Shown here one piece after another: positions 1 to 8,959 of a stretch of DNA of 64,000 nt. A model generated the notes under the pieces. The model was not told the DNA's origin and searched no databases. It was given only the letters and a program-made list of their open reading frames with translations. Source of the DNA: Mangrovibacillus cuniculi (GTDB lineage Bacteria; Bacillota; Bacilli; Bacillales; R1DC41); the NCBI RefSeq assembly GCF_015482585.1, contig NZ_CP049742.1, forward strand, positions 454,501 to 518,500, in the 5' to 3' direction. The stretch's first letter is position 1. The number at the start of each line of letters is the position of its first letter. The position numbers and the translations under genes are program-made.

Positions 1-412
1 AGCAGCTCTATATGTTTATCGATTTTCTTCGTGTTTAGTGAAATTGTGTTTACTTGGAAAAAACTTAATAAGAAATCAAGCAAATGACTGTCACACCAAT
101 CTGTACTTTTATGATGTAAATTATATCATATGCACAAAAGAGCATTATATTGAATTTTTCAAGCACAGGCGTTTCTTTTTATTAGACATACTGTCAATCA
201 AGAAACTAAGAAGTGCGAGAGAATCCTTTGTTATGGTAAATTAAGTTTATCAGAATGCAGACTGGTTAGTTCCCTCTCAAAGTATATAAACCAAGAATGG
301 TAATTTATTTAATTAAGAGTATTTGGTAAAGTAGTAAGTAAAATTGAGCAATTGATGTTAACTGTAAACTAGATCTGCTAAATAATTTAATGTAGAGTTG
401 CAGGTGAATATA
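1..412. other. left-edge non-coding stretch
   Basis: I see no supported gene here. An open frame of 68 codons from a GTG at 38 has no ribosome binding site and an irregular composition, so I do not call it. The DNA is very AT-rich and leads into the small gene that starts at 413. Confidence 0.5.
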
Positions 413-781
413 ATGGAATCCTATCCTTCAGAATTAGATTTCATATCTTTATTTGAGTGTATACCAACAAAAAAAGATGAAAAGGAAATATTTCAGTACG
501 ACGAGACCACTTTTGCATTTGGCATAAATGACTATGACTATGAAGTAATAGTCTCCCCTTTTTATCACAAATTTTCTCTTCTAGTAAGAACCATAGAAGA
601 CAATGAAACCATAGGCTTTTACGACTTTAATTCAGTTGACAGGATTGAGATAATTTCTGATAGCAAGAACAAATCTTCTCTTAGATTATTTATGGAAAAT
701 GATCGTGACAGGTTTCTAACGATTGTTGAAATTACTTTCAAACCAAGATTTAAGTTTCTGATGAAAGAATTGTACCGATAG
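413..781 (+). CDS. hypothetical acidic protein, 122 aa
   Basis: A cytoplasmic-looking protein with no signal peptide or membrane segment. It is rich in Asp, Glu, Phe and Tyr and reads as alternating beta strands followed by a basic C-terminal helix. I do not recognise the family. Small acidic proteins of this type are sometimes immunity proteins, but no toxin gene is adjacent, so that is only a thought. The ATG at 413 is preferred over a TTG at 398 because AGGTGA at 402-407 sits five bases upstream of it. A bidirectional terminator follows at about 894-921. Confidence 0.6.
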   Translation: MESYPSELDFISLFECIPTKKDEKEIFQYDETTFAFGINDYDYEVIVSPFYHKFSLLVRTIEDNETIGFYDFNSVDRIEIISDSKNKSSLRLFMENDRDRFLTIVEITFKPRFKFLMKELYR

Positions 782-893
782 TACAAACCTCATAATCATC
801 TACCAGCAGAACGAAAAATATAGAAACAATAGTCTAGAATCGGAAGTTGTTTAACTTTGATAAGATAGTGATTCATCGCAAATATATCTCGTG

Positions 894-921
894 AAAAAAG
901 ACGCCTTGGCGTCTTTTTTTC
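894..921. terminator. bidirectional intrinsic terminator
   Basis: Stem GACGC/GCGTC (900-913) has an A-run on its left and a T-run on its right, so it can end transcripts from both the plus-strand gene ending at 781 and the minus-strand gene ending at 958. Confidence 0.75.
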
Positions 922-957
922 TTAAATTTATATTGAGGAAGAGTATATTATATCTGA

Positions 958-1254
958 CTAGACACGAGTAACTTTCCTGTACTTTCGTTCTAAAAATATA
1001 GGTGCTATATTTAATAAGATAGAAACAATTGTCAAAAACCAAAATGCCCTTGCCATACCCGGTATTACGTCTGATAAAGCCGCCCAATCTTCTTCTATTA
1101 CCCACCGAGTTAGGTAACTGTAATCTGCACAAATTGTTAATGCTGTAAATGATAATGCCAACGCCATAGCGAGCTTATAATCTCTTCCTACCTTATACAA
1201 ATATAGATTTACAAAAGTTGATATTATTGCAATTACGCCAAATATTATCCACAT
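958..1254 (-). CDS. small integral membrane protein, 98 aa
   Basis: Three hydrophobic segments are visible, at about residues 2-20, 28-46 and 66-88, with a basic C-terminal tail (ERKYRKVTRV). This suggests a small polytopic membrane protein. I cannot assign a family or function. A GGGAGA ribosome binding site lies upstream of the ATG. It is the last of a run of minus-strand small genes (1321-1458 and 1485-1951 lie upstream) and ends at the terminator at 894-921. Confidence 0.6.
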   Translation of the reverse strand: MWIIFGVIAIISTFVNLYLYKVGRDYKLAMALALSFTALTICADYSYLTRWVIEEDWAALSDVIPGMARAFWFLTIVSILLNIAPIFLERKYRKVTRV

Positions 1255-1320
1255 AAAGATTCTCCCGTAGTTATAAAAATTTTTTTCACATTCTCGCCTC
1301 TAACAATCCTCCAAGACATC

Positions 1321-1458
1321 TTAATAGTCGTCAAAGACCCCCTTAATTAAGCGGAACATCATTCTTGGAATAAAAGTTAGTATGTTCCATAGCAACTGAC
1401 CAACTAATTCACTACTAACATCCCTAAAAAAACGCCTAATAGATCTTCTTTTACTCAT
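1321..1458 (-). CDS. small basic protein, 45 aa
   Basis: A short frame starts with ATG at 1458, nine bases after a perfect AGGAGG (reverse strand, about 1468-1473). The product begins MSKRRSIRRFFRDV and ends in DDY. The N-terminus is strongly basic and is followed by an amphipathic or hydrophobic stretch (about residues 19-40), which suggests a peripheral membrane microprotein. Function is unknown. The strong ribosome binding site is the main support. Confidence 0.6.
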   Translation of the reverse strand: MSKRRSIRRFFRDVSSELVGQLLWNILTFIPRMMFRLIKGVFDDY

Positions 1459-1484
1459 CTTCGTTCTACCTCCTATTCTATTTG

Positions 1485-1951
1485 TCATTTCCGTACGTAA
1501 GACACATAGGAAGAAGCTCTTAACTGTAACGCAGGAGAACTGAGTTCAATTATTTCTGTCTTCCCATCAAGCGTAACCTTTGCATAGATGGAATTTGCAG
1601 ACTCAAAAGGAAATTCCAATTTGTTATTTGCACTCGTTGAACCTCCACCTCCAAGATTTACAGGGCCTCTATAGGGCATAGCAGACGAAGATAACCGTTT
1701 GTTACCCATGAAAAAAAGATGGCATAATCACTCACATTACCTTCTCCAATATAGGTAAGTTTGCCATTCCCATGAATAATTTCAGTGTTAGAAAGTTTCA
1801 CTAGGTAATCTTCAATCTTCCAACTCTCACTTTTACCTTCCAGTTGAAGTAAAAATAAATATTGGTCATCATTATCTTTCGTAAAATGTAACGCAACAAA
1901 AATACAATTAGAAATAAGTAACAAAATAATAGCAAGAAATTTAAATTTCAT
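1485..1951 (-). pseudogene. membrane-anchored hypothetical protein, frameshifted
   Basis: The reading frame starts at ATG 1951 behind an AAAGGAG site. It encodes an N-terminal hydrophobic anchor (about residues 2-19) and a soluble region, and it runs to about 1709. There a run of seven T (reverse strand) shifts it out of frame. The adjacent frame continues from a point reading MGNKRLSSS to a stop at 1485, with a Gly-rich GGGGSTS linker and a beta-rich tail. One missing or extra base in the homopolymer restores one protein of about 155 residues. It is either a true frameshift mutation or a sequencing indel. The family is not recognised. Confidence 0.6.
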
Positions 1952-2169
1952 AACTTCATTCTCCTTTAAACCTTTATATGCAAAATTAACATTCGTTTCC
2001 ATTATCTATTCTCAATGTAGTTGACGTTTTCCTTCTTGCTTTCATTAGTCTAGGAAGGTGGATCATATGTTTGACTATAAAACACACCATCCCACTGTAT
2101 TTTTAGTTTAAATACTTTTCCTATTTTAGGGAATGTTATTCTTGAATGATGGAATAGGAGGATTTGAAA

Positions 2170-2631
2170 GTGAGATACCCTAAGTATGTAAAGGCATGGT
2201 CAATAGTAATGATGCTTCTACCTTGGTTATTAATACCTTTGTTAGGAAAAAGTGCTTTCAAACGATTTTTTCCATCAGGTATATTTATTTCGTTTGTAGT
2301 TTTATTTGTCAATTGGATTGCTAGAAAAAGACGATGGTGGAAATGGTATGACGCCTTTTCTCCAAAAATCACATGGGTAATACCATTTACATGGGGGCCA
2401 TTTTTAATTGGAGCAATGTGGATTTTAAAATTAACTTATGGAAACTTTTTGCGCTATATTGCGCTGAATATAATTATTGATGGAATGTTTACATATGGTT
2501 TGGGATATTATCTAAAGCGATTTAAAATATTTTCTTTACTAAGGCTAACGAAAAACCAACTAATGTCTTTGTTTATGATAGATGCGTTAATTCTATATGG
2601 GTTTCATTATCTTAAAGAAAAAGTTCAATGA
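2170..2631 (+). CDS. polytopic membrane protein, about 153 aa
   Basis: The product has several hydrophobic segments (about residues 10-27, 34-50, 70-88, 98-115 and 128-147) separated by basic loops such as ARKRRWWKWY, which is typical of a small integral membrane protein. Conserved-looking hypotheticals of this kind are common in Bacillaceae. I do not know the function. The GTG at 2170 is favoured over a TTG at 2164 because AGGAGG (2156-2161) lies eight bases before the GTG but only two before the TTG. Confidence 0.65.
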   Translation: MRYPKYVKAWSIVMMLLPWLLIPLLGKSAFKRFFPSGIFISFVVLFVNWIARKRRWWKWYDAFSPKITWVIPFTWGPFLIGAMWILKLTYGNFLRYIALNIIIDGMFTYGLGYYLKRFKIFSLLRLTKNQLMSLFMIDALILYGFHYLKEKVQ

Positions 2632-2764
2632 TTGTAAACTACAATATGACAAGCTATCAATTTCTTAGTAAGTTTAAATGAAAATATAGCATTAGGAGAC
2701 AATGTTAATCGATTACGTTAAAGTAATTATTCGGAAACTATTGCGTAGGCTATGAAGTATAGAC

Positions 2765-2795
2765 AGTCAATCTATTTAATGGATTGGCTTTTTAT
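2765..2795 (+). terminator. intrinsic terminator
   Basis: Stem AGTCAATC (2765-2772) pairs with GATTGGCT (2782-2789), with one G-U-type pair, followed by a short T-run. It probably ends the transcript of the membrane protein gene that stops at 2631. Confidence 0.55.
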
Positions 2796-2937
2796 CATTT
2801 AGTTTAAATGAAAAGAATTATATACAATTTTAACATTCATTTAAAATATATCTCTTTCCTTAAAAATACAAATAGTTGAAACCGCTTGTCGCGAATATAC
2901 GTAAATCAAGAATGATGTTGAGGCGGAGGGAAAAGAT

Positions 2938-3780
2938 GTGGATCAAATTGAAATCATTAACTTGGTACCAAGATTCTTGAAATTTTATCAAGAAGCAAAA
3001 GCGGAGGAGATAGATAGAGAAAAACGGTGGGAACTATGGAAGGAACACTATAATTTTGCTGCAGTACCTCCTGGAGAGGAAGGCAAAAAAAAAGCTAGAC
3101 AGCTTTTAGATAATGCTTGGAATCAGTATAGAGAAAGAATTAGATACCTTGAGAATTGGGAATCAGATGTTAGGTCGGTGGAACTTTATCTATCAAAAGT
3201 AAAATCCTTATTAGGGTATCAAGAACCAATTAACTTAGTGGTAGTTTATTTCGTAGGTGGTTTTGAGGGGAATCCTTTTGTAGCACCATATGATCAAGAA
3301 CGATTAGCTTTATGTCTTCCAGTTGAATGCAATAATACCACCATTATTCTATCGCATGAACTAACACATATAGTCCATGCATCGACTGCGAACTTTTCTA
3401 CAAAATGGGAGAGATCCATCGCTTCAACGATTTTACAAGAAGGATTAGCAATGCATGTAAGTAAGCAATTAGTTCCAGGAAAAGAAGAGGAATCTTATAC
3501 AGAGTTTACGAAAGGATGGTTAGCTTCTTGTAAAGCAAGTAGGGAAGAAATCTTTAAAGGAATACTTCCTTATTTAGAAGACTCTAGTTCGGAAACCGTA
3601 TTTAGATTTACGATGGGACTGGGAACTACCAATCATGAAAGAGAAGCATATTTTGTAGGGTGGGAAATGGTTAATTACCTCTTAGGTAGAGGAACCACAC
3701 TAGAAGAGATAGCTTGTATTCGTGAAGATAAAATGATTAATTATGTTCGAAACATACATAAGAAAATGTTAATACTTTAA
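2938..3780 (+). CDS. HExxH zinc metalloprotease-like protein
   Basis: A 280-residue soluble protein. The zincin signature HELTH is at residues 140-144 (preceded by IILS), with a downstream glutamate in LQEGLAMH (about residue 168), which is the usual gluzincin third zinc ligand. This resembles the DUF2268/YjaZ-like predicted Zn-dependent protease group, which is my best assignment. There is no signal peptide, so the protein is probably cytoplasmic. The GTG start follows a GGAGGG ribosome binding site. It stands alone between a terminator and a HAD gene. Zinc binding is read from the motif. The substrate is unknown. Confidence 0.75.
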   Translation: MDQIEIINLVPRFLKFYQEAKAEEIDREKRWELWKEHYNFAAVPPGEEGKKKARQLLDNAWNQYRERIRYLENWESDVRSVELYLSKVKSLLGYQEPINLVVVYFVGGFEGNPFVAPYDQERLALCLPVECNNTTIILSHELTHIVHASTANFSTKWERSIASTILQEGLAMHVSKQLVPGKEEESYTEFTKGWLASCKASREEIFKGILPYLEDSSSETVFRFTMGLGTTNHEREAYFVGWEMVNYLLGRGTTLEEIACIREDKMINYVRNIHKKMLIL

Positions 3781-3810
3781 CAGAAAGTGTTATCAATTTT
3801 TTACGGAGAT

Positions 3811-3954
3811 ATGTTGATATATAGACAAATCTTTGGATGGATTTCTGGTATTGTAGTAATGGGATTAAATCTTTACACAAATGTACCTATACAAAAGTAT
3901 CTTGATAATCAAAATGGAATAAAGATAAAAGAGCCAATAACACCTATGGCTTAA
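3811..3954 (+). CDS. possible small membrane protein, 47 aa
   Basis: A short frame starts at ATG 3811 or the next codon TTG 3814. GGAG at 3805-3808 fits the TTG better. The product has one hydrophobic segment (IFGWISGIVVMGLNLY) and a polar tail. It lies directly after the metalloprotease gene in the same direction. Support is only the ribosome binding site and plausible composition. Confidence 0.35.
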   Translation: MLIYRQIFGWISGIVVMGLNLYTNVPIQKYLDNQNGIKIKEPITPMA

Positions 3955-4036
3955 TCTTTAACTCGTTCATATTTATTATTACACAGAACTGAAAAGTAAT
4001 AATGAGGAGAGAAAAAAAGATTATTGGAGTGTACTT

Positions 4037-4807
4037 ATGTCTTATAAAATTGTCTTTTTTGATGTAGATGGAACTCTTACTAGTCATATAGATGGAAGTA
4101 TTTCTGAAGGTACAAAGAGAGCAATTAGAAAGTTAATTAATCGAGGAATAAAAGTGGTTGCTGCCACTGGAAGACCATTTTCTATGTGCAGAGAGTTAGA
4201 AGACTTAGGGATACGAACGTTTATAACTGCAAATGGAGCGTATGTAAAAGACAACGATACCGTCCTTCATAAGATCCGATTTGATAACGATGTACTAAAA
4301 GAGGTCATGAAGTATGCAGGAGAAAAAGGACATGGACTTTCTTTTTATACAGAAAAGCTTCATACAAATGGTGTGAAAAATGATCAAATCAAAAAGGCAT
4401 TGGAAGAAACACTTTCCTTATCAGAGTTTCCAAAGGAGGTTCTTGGAGAGGAAGAAGAAGTCTACTTGATGAATCTCTTTGCGGATGAAGATATGATAAA
4501 AGAATATCAAGACATGTTTCCACAATTAATATTTAAAAGATGGCATCCATACATTTTGAACGTGTTAAAAGAAGACGTATCGAAATCTTTAGCAATAAAA
4601 GAAGTGTTAGATTACTTTCATTTAGATTCTTCAGAAGCCATTGCTTTTGGTGATGGTGGAAATGATATTGATATGTTGGAATACGTCGGGTTAGGTATTG
4701 CGATGGGGAACGCGAGCGACACATTGAAAAAAATAGCGGACTTTGTGACGAAAGGATCTCATGAGGGTGGGATTTATTATGCACTGGAAAAGTTTGAAGT
4801 AGTTTGA
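4037..4807 (+). CDS. Cof-type HAD-IIB phosphatase
   Basis: A 256-residue HAD-superfamily hydrolase of the Cof subfamily, expected to dephosphorylate sugar phosphates, FMN or similar small metabolites with Mg2+. Motif I is FFDVDGTLTS (nucleophile Asp9, acid Asp11), motif II is in VVAATGRP, and motif III/IV is FGDGGNDIDML. The C2 cap lies between, at about residues 80-185. The length matches B. subtilis YkrA/YcsE-type proteins, and YkrA is the closest in my memory. It has its own upstream region and appears monocistronic. Confidence 0.88.
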   Translation: MSYKIVFFDVDGTLTSHIDGSISEGTKRAIRKLINRGIKVVAATGRPFSMCRELEDLGIRTFITANGAYVKDNDTVLHKIRFDNDVLKEVMKYAGEKGHGLSFYTEKLHTNGVKNDQIKKALEETLSLSEFPKEVLGEEEEVYLMNLFADEDMIKEYQDMFPQLIFKRWHPYILNVLKEDVSKSLAIKEVLDYFHLDSSEAIAFGDGGNDIDMLEYVGLGIAMGNASDTLKKIADFVTKGSHEGGIYYALEKFEVV

Positions 4808-5215
4808 GATTGTGGCAATTTAGCTTTTATGGACCTGGAGAGATAATACAAGAAAAGACAGGAGTCCCGCAAAAGAAGTCTATTGAAATATGTATCTTAG
4901 AGAGGAATGATGAATAGAAGTAAAGAGGTTTCTCATATGCTTATTATTCTTCATCCCGTTAAAAATAAAATAACGTATCAAATAGAGTTACTAATTTATA
5001 TACCTTAATCGGTAGCAATATTCGATTAACCTAATAGGAACGGTAAGAAAGAATTAAAGGATGACATTATTCGTGTTTATGAGAAATATAGCTTAATTGA
5101 ATTAGGCATCTTCAATATAGAAGGTGTTTTTATTTTGTGAAAAAATTAGAAATTTATACCAATACACTCTTCTGTATATTATAATTTTAACAAAATTAAG
5201 AAAAGAGGGATGGGC
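4808..5215. other. intergenic region with possible gene remnants
   Basis: About 400 bases without a convincing gene. Two short open stretches read like decayed coding sequence: one on the plus strand at about 4802-4915, ending at TAG, and one at about 5030-5139, rich in Lys and Asp/Glu and ending at TGA. Neither has a ribosome binding site and I cannot name a family. A promoter for the HIT operon presumably lies near 5160-5200. Confidence 0.3.
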
Positions 5216-5668
5216 ATGAATGATTGCTTCATTTGCCAAAAACACTCTGGTGAAATCAAAACAGCCGGAACAGTTATTTATGAAGATGATTATGTATACG
5301 TCGGTCACATTGATCGTAACGGAAATCCCAACTATTTAGGCCATGTCATGATTGATCTAAAAAGACATGCTCCGACGCTTGCTGAGATGACTGTAGAGGA
5401 AGCCAAAGCTTTTGGTGTAATAACTTCTCGAGTTAGTAGGGCGCTAAAAGAGTCAGAGAAAGCAGAGCATATTTACGCACTGGTATCCGGAAATGCTGTG
5501 CCACATCTTCATATGCACTTAGTTGCTCGTTATCCTAATACACCGACGGAACACTGGGGTCCAATGGAAGTCTATGACTGGGCAGATGCACCAATGGGGA
5601 ATAACCAAGACGTTATTGATCTATGCCATCGTCTTAAGAATTACTTAGAGAATAATCAACATGAGTGA
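5216..5668 (+). CDS. HIT family hydrolase
   Basis: A 150-residue histidine-triad protein, predicted to be a nucleotide hydrolase or transferase. The HIT motif HLHMHL has its histidines at 97, 99 and 101. A CxxC pair (C4, C7) near the N-terminus is the zinc-binding feature seen in many bacterial HIT proteins. The ATG at 5216 is chosen because GAGGG (5205-5209) precedes it by six bases, whereas the ATG at 5210 abuts the site. It overlaps the next gene by eight bases, so the two are translationally coupled and may share a pathway. Confidence 0.88.
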   Translation: MNDCFICQKHSGEIKTAGTVIYEDDYVYVGHIDRNGNPNYLGHVMIDLKRHAPTLAEMTVEEAKAFGVITSRVSRALKESEKAEHIYALVSGNAVPHLHMHLVARYPNTPTEHWGPMEVYDWADAPMGNNQDVIDLCHRLKNYLENNQHE

Positions 5669-6473
5669 GATAAAAGAGCTACATTGGGTCGGAAACCAAG
5701 GGTCTTTCGTTGATGACCCGGATATTAAGAAGGTTGGTAATGTTGTCGTTGGACGCTATGGAGGAAATTCTCATGCAGGACAATATAAAAATGAAGACGG
5801 ATGCTTAGTTTGGTGTAACGAAGAGGAAGAGTGGGAGTTTACTATTGTTTTAGATGCGCATAATACTGCGGAAAGCGCGGAGATTGTAGTAGAAGCATTT
5901 CTTACGGAAAAGGCAACAATCTTAGAGATACTTGCATTAGCGGTAGATGAAAATGTATGTAAAAAACTGGAACAGAAAGTAGTAGCAATCTTTCAGTCAG
6001 ACGAATTTTTAGAGAAGTGCCGAACATGCATTGGGGAAACAGCTGTTTTAGTAGTATTTCGAAAAGACAAATATGTTTGGTGGTTTTCGGTAGGAGATTG
6101 TGTACTATATTTATTCCATCAAGAACTAGTCGATTTAGGTCAATATGCTTTAAATCAACGCCAGTTCTATCAATGGGTGGGACAGGTGAATACGTTTGAA
6201 GAAGCAGTCGCTTGTTATTCCACAGGAACGAGTGAATTGAGAAAAGGTGTAAATCGGATTTTTGTTACTACAGATGGGTTATTGGAGTGTCCGGGTGAAC
6301 CTTATGGGAAAGCGGAAGATATGTATGATACTTTCTTGCATTTTAGCGAGGGGGTGGAAGTGGTTAAGTCCATGTTTGATAGGATTATAGATAATAATGT
6401 GCGGGATAGTACGACGGTTGTTACTTGGGAAGTGGATGTTAAAAAAACTGGGACACTTGCTAGTAATCAATAG
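5661..6473 (+). CDS. PP2C-like (PPM family) phosphatase domain protein
   Basis: A 270-residue soluble protein with the outline of a PPM/PP2C phosphatase. The usual DGxG is represented by VLDAHN (about residues 63-68). GETAVLVVF and the FSVGDC core follow at about residues 124-153, then FVTTDGLLE (about 207-215) and DSTTVV near the C-terminus (about 252-257), where the family has the metal-ligand D-N/D pair. Replacement of DGHG-like residues suggests divergent specificity. The first codons overlap the HIT gene (ATGAGTGA), implying coupled translation. A tandem repeat array begins about 65 bases after the stop. Confidence 0.75.
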   Translation: MSEIKELHWVGNQGSFVDDPDIKKVGNVVVGRYGGNSHAGQYKNEDGCLVWCNEEEEWEFTIVLDAHNTAESAEIVVEAFLTEKATILEILALAVDENVCKKLEQKVVAIFQSDEFLEKCRTCIGETAVLVVFRKDKYVWWFSVGDCVLYLFHQELVDLGQYALNQRQFYQWVGQVNTFEEAVACYSTGTSELRKGVNRIFVTTDGLLECPGEPYGKAEDMYDTFLHFSEGVEVVKSMFDRIIDNNVRDSTTVVTWEVDVKKTGTLASNQ

Positions 6474-6544
6474 GGTGTTTGATGAGTGATTATTTTTTAA
6501 AATACTTCATAAGAACTAATCAATATAAATATTTCACCAAACAC

Positions 6545-6992
6545 TTTAGAGGAGCATCTCGTGGTATAGCAGAGAGCAGAAAAGTAGGTTCGGGTATACC
6601 GCAGGAGCATCTTGCAGTATAGCAGAGGGAAGAAAAGTAGGTTTAGGTATACCGCAGGAGCATCTTGCGGTATAGCAGAGAGAGGAAAAGTAGGATTAGG
6701 TATACCGCAGGAACGTCTCGTGGTATAGCAGAAGGAAGAAAAGTAGGTTCAGGTATACCGCAGGAGCGTCTCGCGGTATAGGAGAAGGAAGAAAAGTAGG
6801 TTCAGGTATACCGCAGGAGCGTCTCGCGGTATAGGAGAAGGAAGAAAAGCGGGTTTAGGTATACCGCAGGAGCGTCTCGTGGTATAGCAGAGGGAAGAAA
6901 AGTAGGTTTAGGTATACCGCAGGAACGTCCCGTGGTATAGCAGAGGGAAGAAAAGCGGATTTAGTATACCGCAAGAATGTCTCGCGGGCCAC
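6545..6992 (+). repeat. tandem array A1, 53-bp unit, about 8 copies
   Basis: Units begin GGTATACC at 6593, 6646, 6699, 6752, 6805, 6858 and 6911, exactly 53 bases apart, with a worn copy at about 6963. Each has a dyad TATACCGC...GCGGTATA separated by about 11 bases containing GGAGCGTC, then a purine-rich tail such as GAAGAAAAGTAGG. Some copies have GTGGTATA as the right arm, which still pairs as RNA through G-U. The array lies between two plus-strand genes. No protein-coding potential is supported. Confidence 0.95.
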
Positions 6993-7079
6993 AAGAATAG
7001 TAATAATTACCTAATTGAAGGTTTTATCTTAATATAGCAATAACTAAATAGTATAATAATGGTAAAGGGAGGTGGAAGT

Positions 7080-7259
7080 ATGAAAAAGAACTACACAGCA
7101 ATGTTTCTTCTTTTCTTTGCAGCATCCATTGCAGCAGGATTAGGATTAAAGAGTTTTGTCCCTTACTCCATGGTCATTGGAGCTAGTTTTGGAGTGGTAT
7201 TTCTTTTATGCTCGGCCTATTTCGCTGGAAAAAAGGATGAAACAATGAAGGCACAGTAA
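7080..7259 (+). CDS. small two-helix membrane protein, 59 aa
   Basis: The product has two hydrophobic segments (about residues 5-24 and 29-50) and a charged tail KKDETMKAQ. The ATG at 7080 follows GGGAGGTGG by six bases. An upstream in-frame ATG at 7059 would simply translate the ribosome binding site. Function is unknown. It sits just after repeat array A1. Confidence 0.65.
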   Translation: MKKNYTAMFLLFFAASIAAGLGLKSFVPYSMVIGASFGVVFLLCSAYFAGKKDETMKAQ

Positions 7260-7285
7260 GGGTAAACTCTGTACCTTAAATATTT

Positions 7286-7801
7286 TCACTTCCCACTAAC
7301 AATCCCTTCTTCCAAAGAAATCTCCTGAAACTTCGTCAAACCGAACTTTTTATACATAATTCTTATCTTACCGATATCTTGAAAGTCGGTATTTTGACCA
7401 ATCTCAACTTTTAGTACCATATGAAAATGGTCTGTTACTTTGTACCCTCTCACATTAAGTAAATGATCCATATATCCTTCTTCTAACAAGTGCTCTTCAT
7501 ACATAGAACCTATCTCTTTTGATGTATCAATATATGGTGTAATAACAATTTCATCTTCTCTTTTTGACAACAATGAACCATCCTCTTTATAAAATTGTAT
7601 TTTTTCAATAGTAGGTGTTCCTATTCCGTCCCATTTCATACCATAACCTAAGAATAGTGAATTATTTTTAACTAAGCCTTCCTTACGCATACTAGAATGA
7701 CTAGTCTTCTCAAACTCTCCTTCTTTGACTAAAAATAAGAACCCACCTATAGAAATTAGAGTAATTACTATTACCAGAAAGAAAATATTTATCATTTTCA
7801 C
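7286..7801 (-). CDS. membrane-anchored hypothetical protein, 171 aa
   Basis: One N-terminal transmembrane anchor (about residues 4-23, INIFFLVIVITLISIGGF) is followed by an extracellular or periplasm-facing soluble domain with alternating strands. No lipobox and no recognised domain. The GTG at 7801 lies eight bases after GGAGG on the reverse strand and is preferred. ATG 7795 is two codons inside. It may share a transcript with the small membrane gene at 7893-8075 upstream. Confidence 0.6.
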   Translation of the reverse strand: MKMINIFFLVIVITLISIGGFLFLVKEGEFEKTSHSSMRKEGLVKNNSLFLGYGMKWDGIGTPTIEKIQFYKEDGSLLSKREDEIVITPYIDTSKEIGSMYEEHLLEEGYMDHLLNVRGYKVTDHFHMVLKVEIGQNTDFQDIGKIRIMYKKFGLTKFQEISLEEGIVSGK

Positions 7802-7892
7802 TTGCTTATCCTCCAGTTGAAAAATGATCAAAAACTATCTACTACATTTCTCTTATAGGTTCTTTTAATAATTAACGACGTGTACTAACAAA

Positions 7893-8075
7893 TCAACTTG
7901 CAAAATGAAAATTAAACATTAACCATCTAAACACGACCATTAAAAATAACCCAGTAGTAGTGTACGTAACAAATTTCTTTTTGTCTGTTGCAACTCTAAA
8001 TTCCCAAAGACCAAGTACGAACAAATATAAACCTGCCACTGTAAAGAAGAAAAATAAAAGAATAAAGAAATCCAT
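7893..8075 (-). CDS. small membrane protein, 60 aa
   Basis: The product has two hydrophobic stretches (about residues 2-25 and 39-52) around a basic loop RVATDKKKF. A very strong AGGAGGGG site precedes the ATG by six bases. No family is recognised. It is probably the first gene of a two-gene minus-strand unit with 7286-7801. Confidence 0.65.
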   Translation of the reverse strand: MDFFILLFFFFTVAGLYLFVLGLWEFRVATDKKKFVTYTTTGLFLMVVFRWLMFNFHFAS

Positions 8076-8205
8076 AAAACCCCTCCTTTTTTATTAAATA
8101 ATAACATAAGCTGGAATTTTAAAAGTAACTTTATGGAATTATAGATACAAATTTTTCTAAATGATATGATACAAGATAAGTAGTTATTCTAAGGAAGGTA
8201 ATAAA

Positions 8206-8355
8206 GTGTCAGACAAAAAACAAGATCATCAATGCCTAATGCAACACTCTTTTCTTTATTCTCAATAAATTGAAACTAGATATCAAATCATAGCTATAGA
8301 CAATAACAATCTAGTGACTCTTAACTTGCAAACAGAGTACGATAATTTTAATTGA
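8206..8355 (+). pseudogene. possible small gene with internal stop
   Basis: A GTG at 8206 follows AAGGAAGG and opens a frame of 20 codons ending at TAA 8266-8268. The same frame then stays open for another 28 codons to TGA 8353-8355. The composition (Gln, His, Asn, Asp rich) gives no family. It may be a decayed gene of 49 codons or chance, so I list it with low confidence. Confidence 0.25.
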
Positions 8356-8373
8356 AGAGAAAGGGGTGCCAAT

Positions 8374-8904
8374 ATGAAACTAGGTCTAGGTAGAAACGAG
8401 GTCAAGTTAGCAGATTATACACCTGAATGGAAAAATGAGTTTATTAGAGTAAAAAAGGAATTAGTGGAGCGATTAGGTATACAAGAAGAACAGATCGAAC
8501 ATATCGGCAGTACAGCAATTGATCATATGGCCGCTAAACCAATTATTGATATTTTAGTGGGCGTTGAAGACATAGACGCAATTTCTACTAGATTAAAAGA
8601 AGTCTTAAAAGCTGTAGGTTTTTTACGTCTAAGAGTCCAAAAGTCAAACGAGGTTGTATTTGCGAAATTTGCTGATGAATCCTTTCAAATCAAGACCCAC
8701 TATATTCATTTAGTTAATTATAAAGAAGCTACTTGGAACGACTTACTTTTCTTTAGAAATTACCTAAACAAAAATGCTGAAGCACGAAAAAAGTATCTTG
8801 AAATTAAAAGAGAGTATACTTCAACATTTTCCACTGGAATTCAAGAATATACCGATTATAAAGAAAAGTTTGTGCAGGACATATTAGCACAACAATTGAA
8901 GTAG
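8374..8904 (+). CDS. GrpB-family (UPF0157) nucleotidyltransferase-like protein
   Basis: A 176-residue protein with the GrpB signature EHIGSTAI followed by KPIIDILVGV, the nucleotidyltransferase-fold core in which the GS and D-x-D-like residues bind nucleotide and metal. Family members are often annotated as dephospho-CoA kinase-like or GrpB, but the reaction is not established. The length is normal. GAAAGGGGTG precedes the ATG. It is followed in the same direction by a histidine phosphatase gene. Confidence 0.85.
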   Translation: MKLGLGRNEVKLADYTPEWKNEFIRVKKELVERLGIQEEQIEHIGSTAIDHMAAKPIIDILVGVEDIDAISTRLKEVLKAVGFLRLRVQKSNEVVFAKFADESFQIKTHYIHLVNYKEATWNDLLFFRNYLNKNAEARKKYLEIKREYTSTFSTGIQEYTDYKEKFVQDILAQQLK

Positions 8905-8959
8905 TTTTTTTAATAGAAACACTGTACTGTCACGTCAAATAACAAAGGGAGGAAACCAA

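Noticed and set aside
38-244. GTG-started frame of 68 codons at the left edge
   Set aside because: There is no ribosome binding site, and the composition looks like chance in AT-rich DNA.
6545-6992. A1, A5 and A7 as CRISPR arrays (33-base head plus 20-base tail)
   Set aside because: The tails are the same within an array instead of unique spacers, the spacing is strictly constant and no cas gene is in the window.
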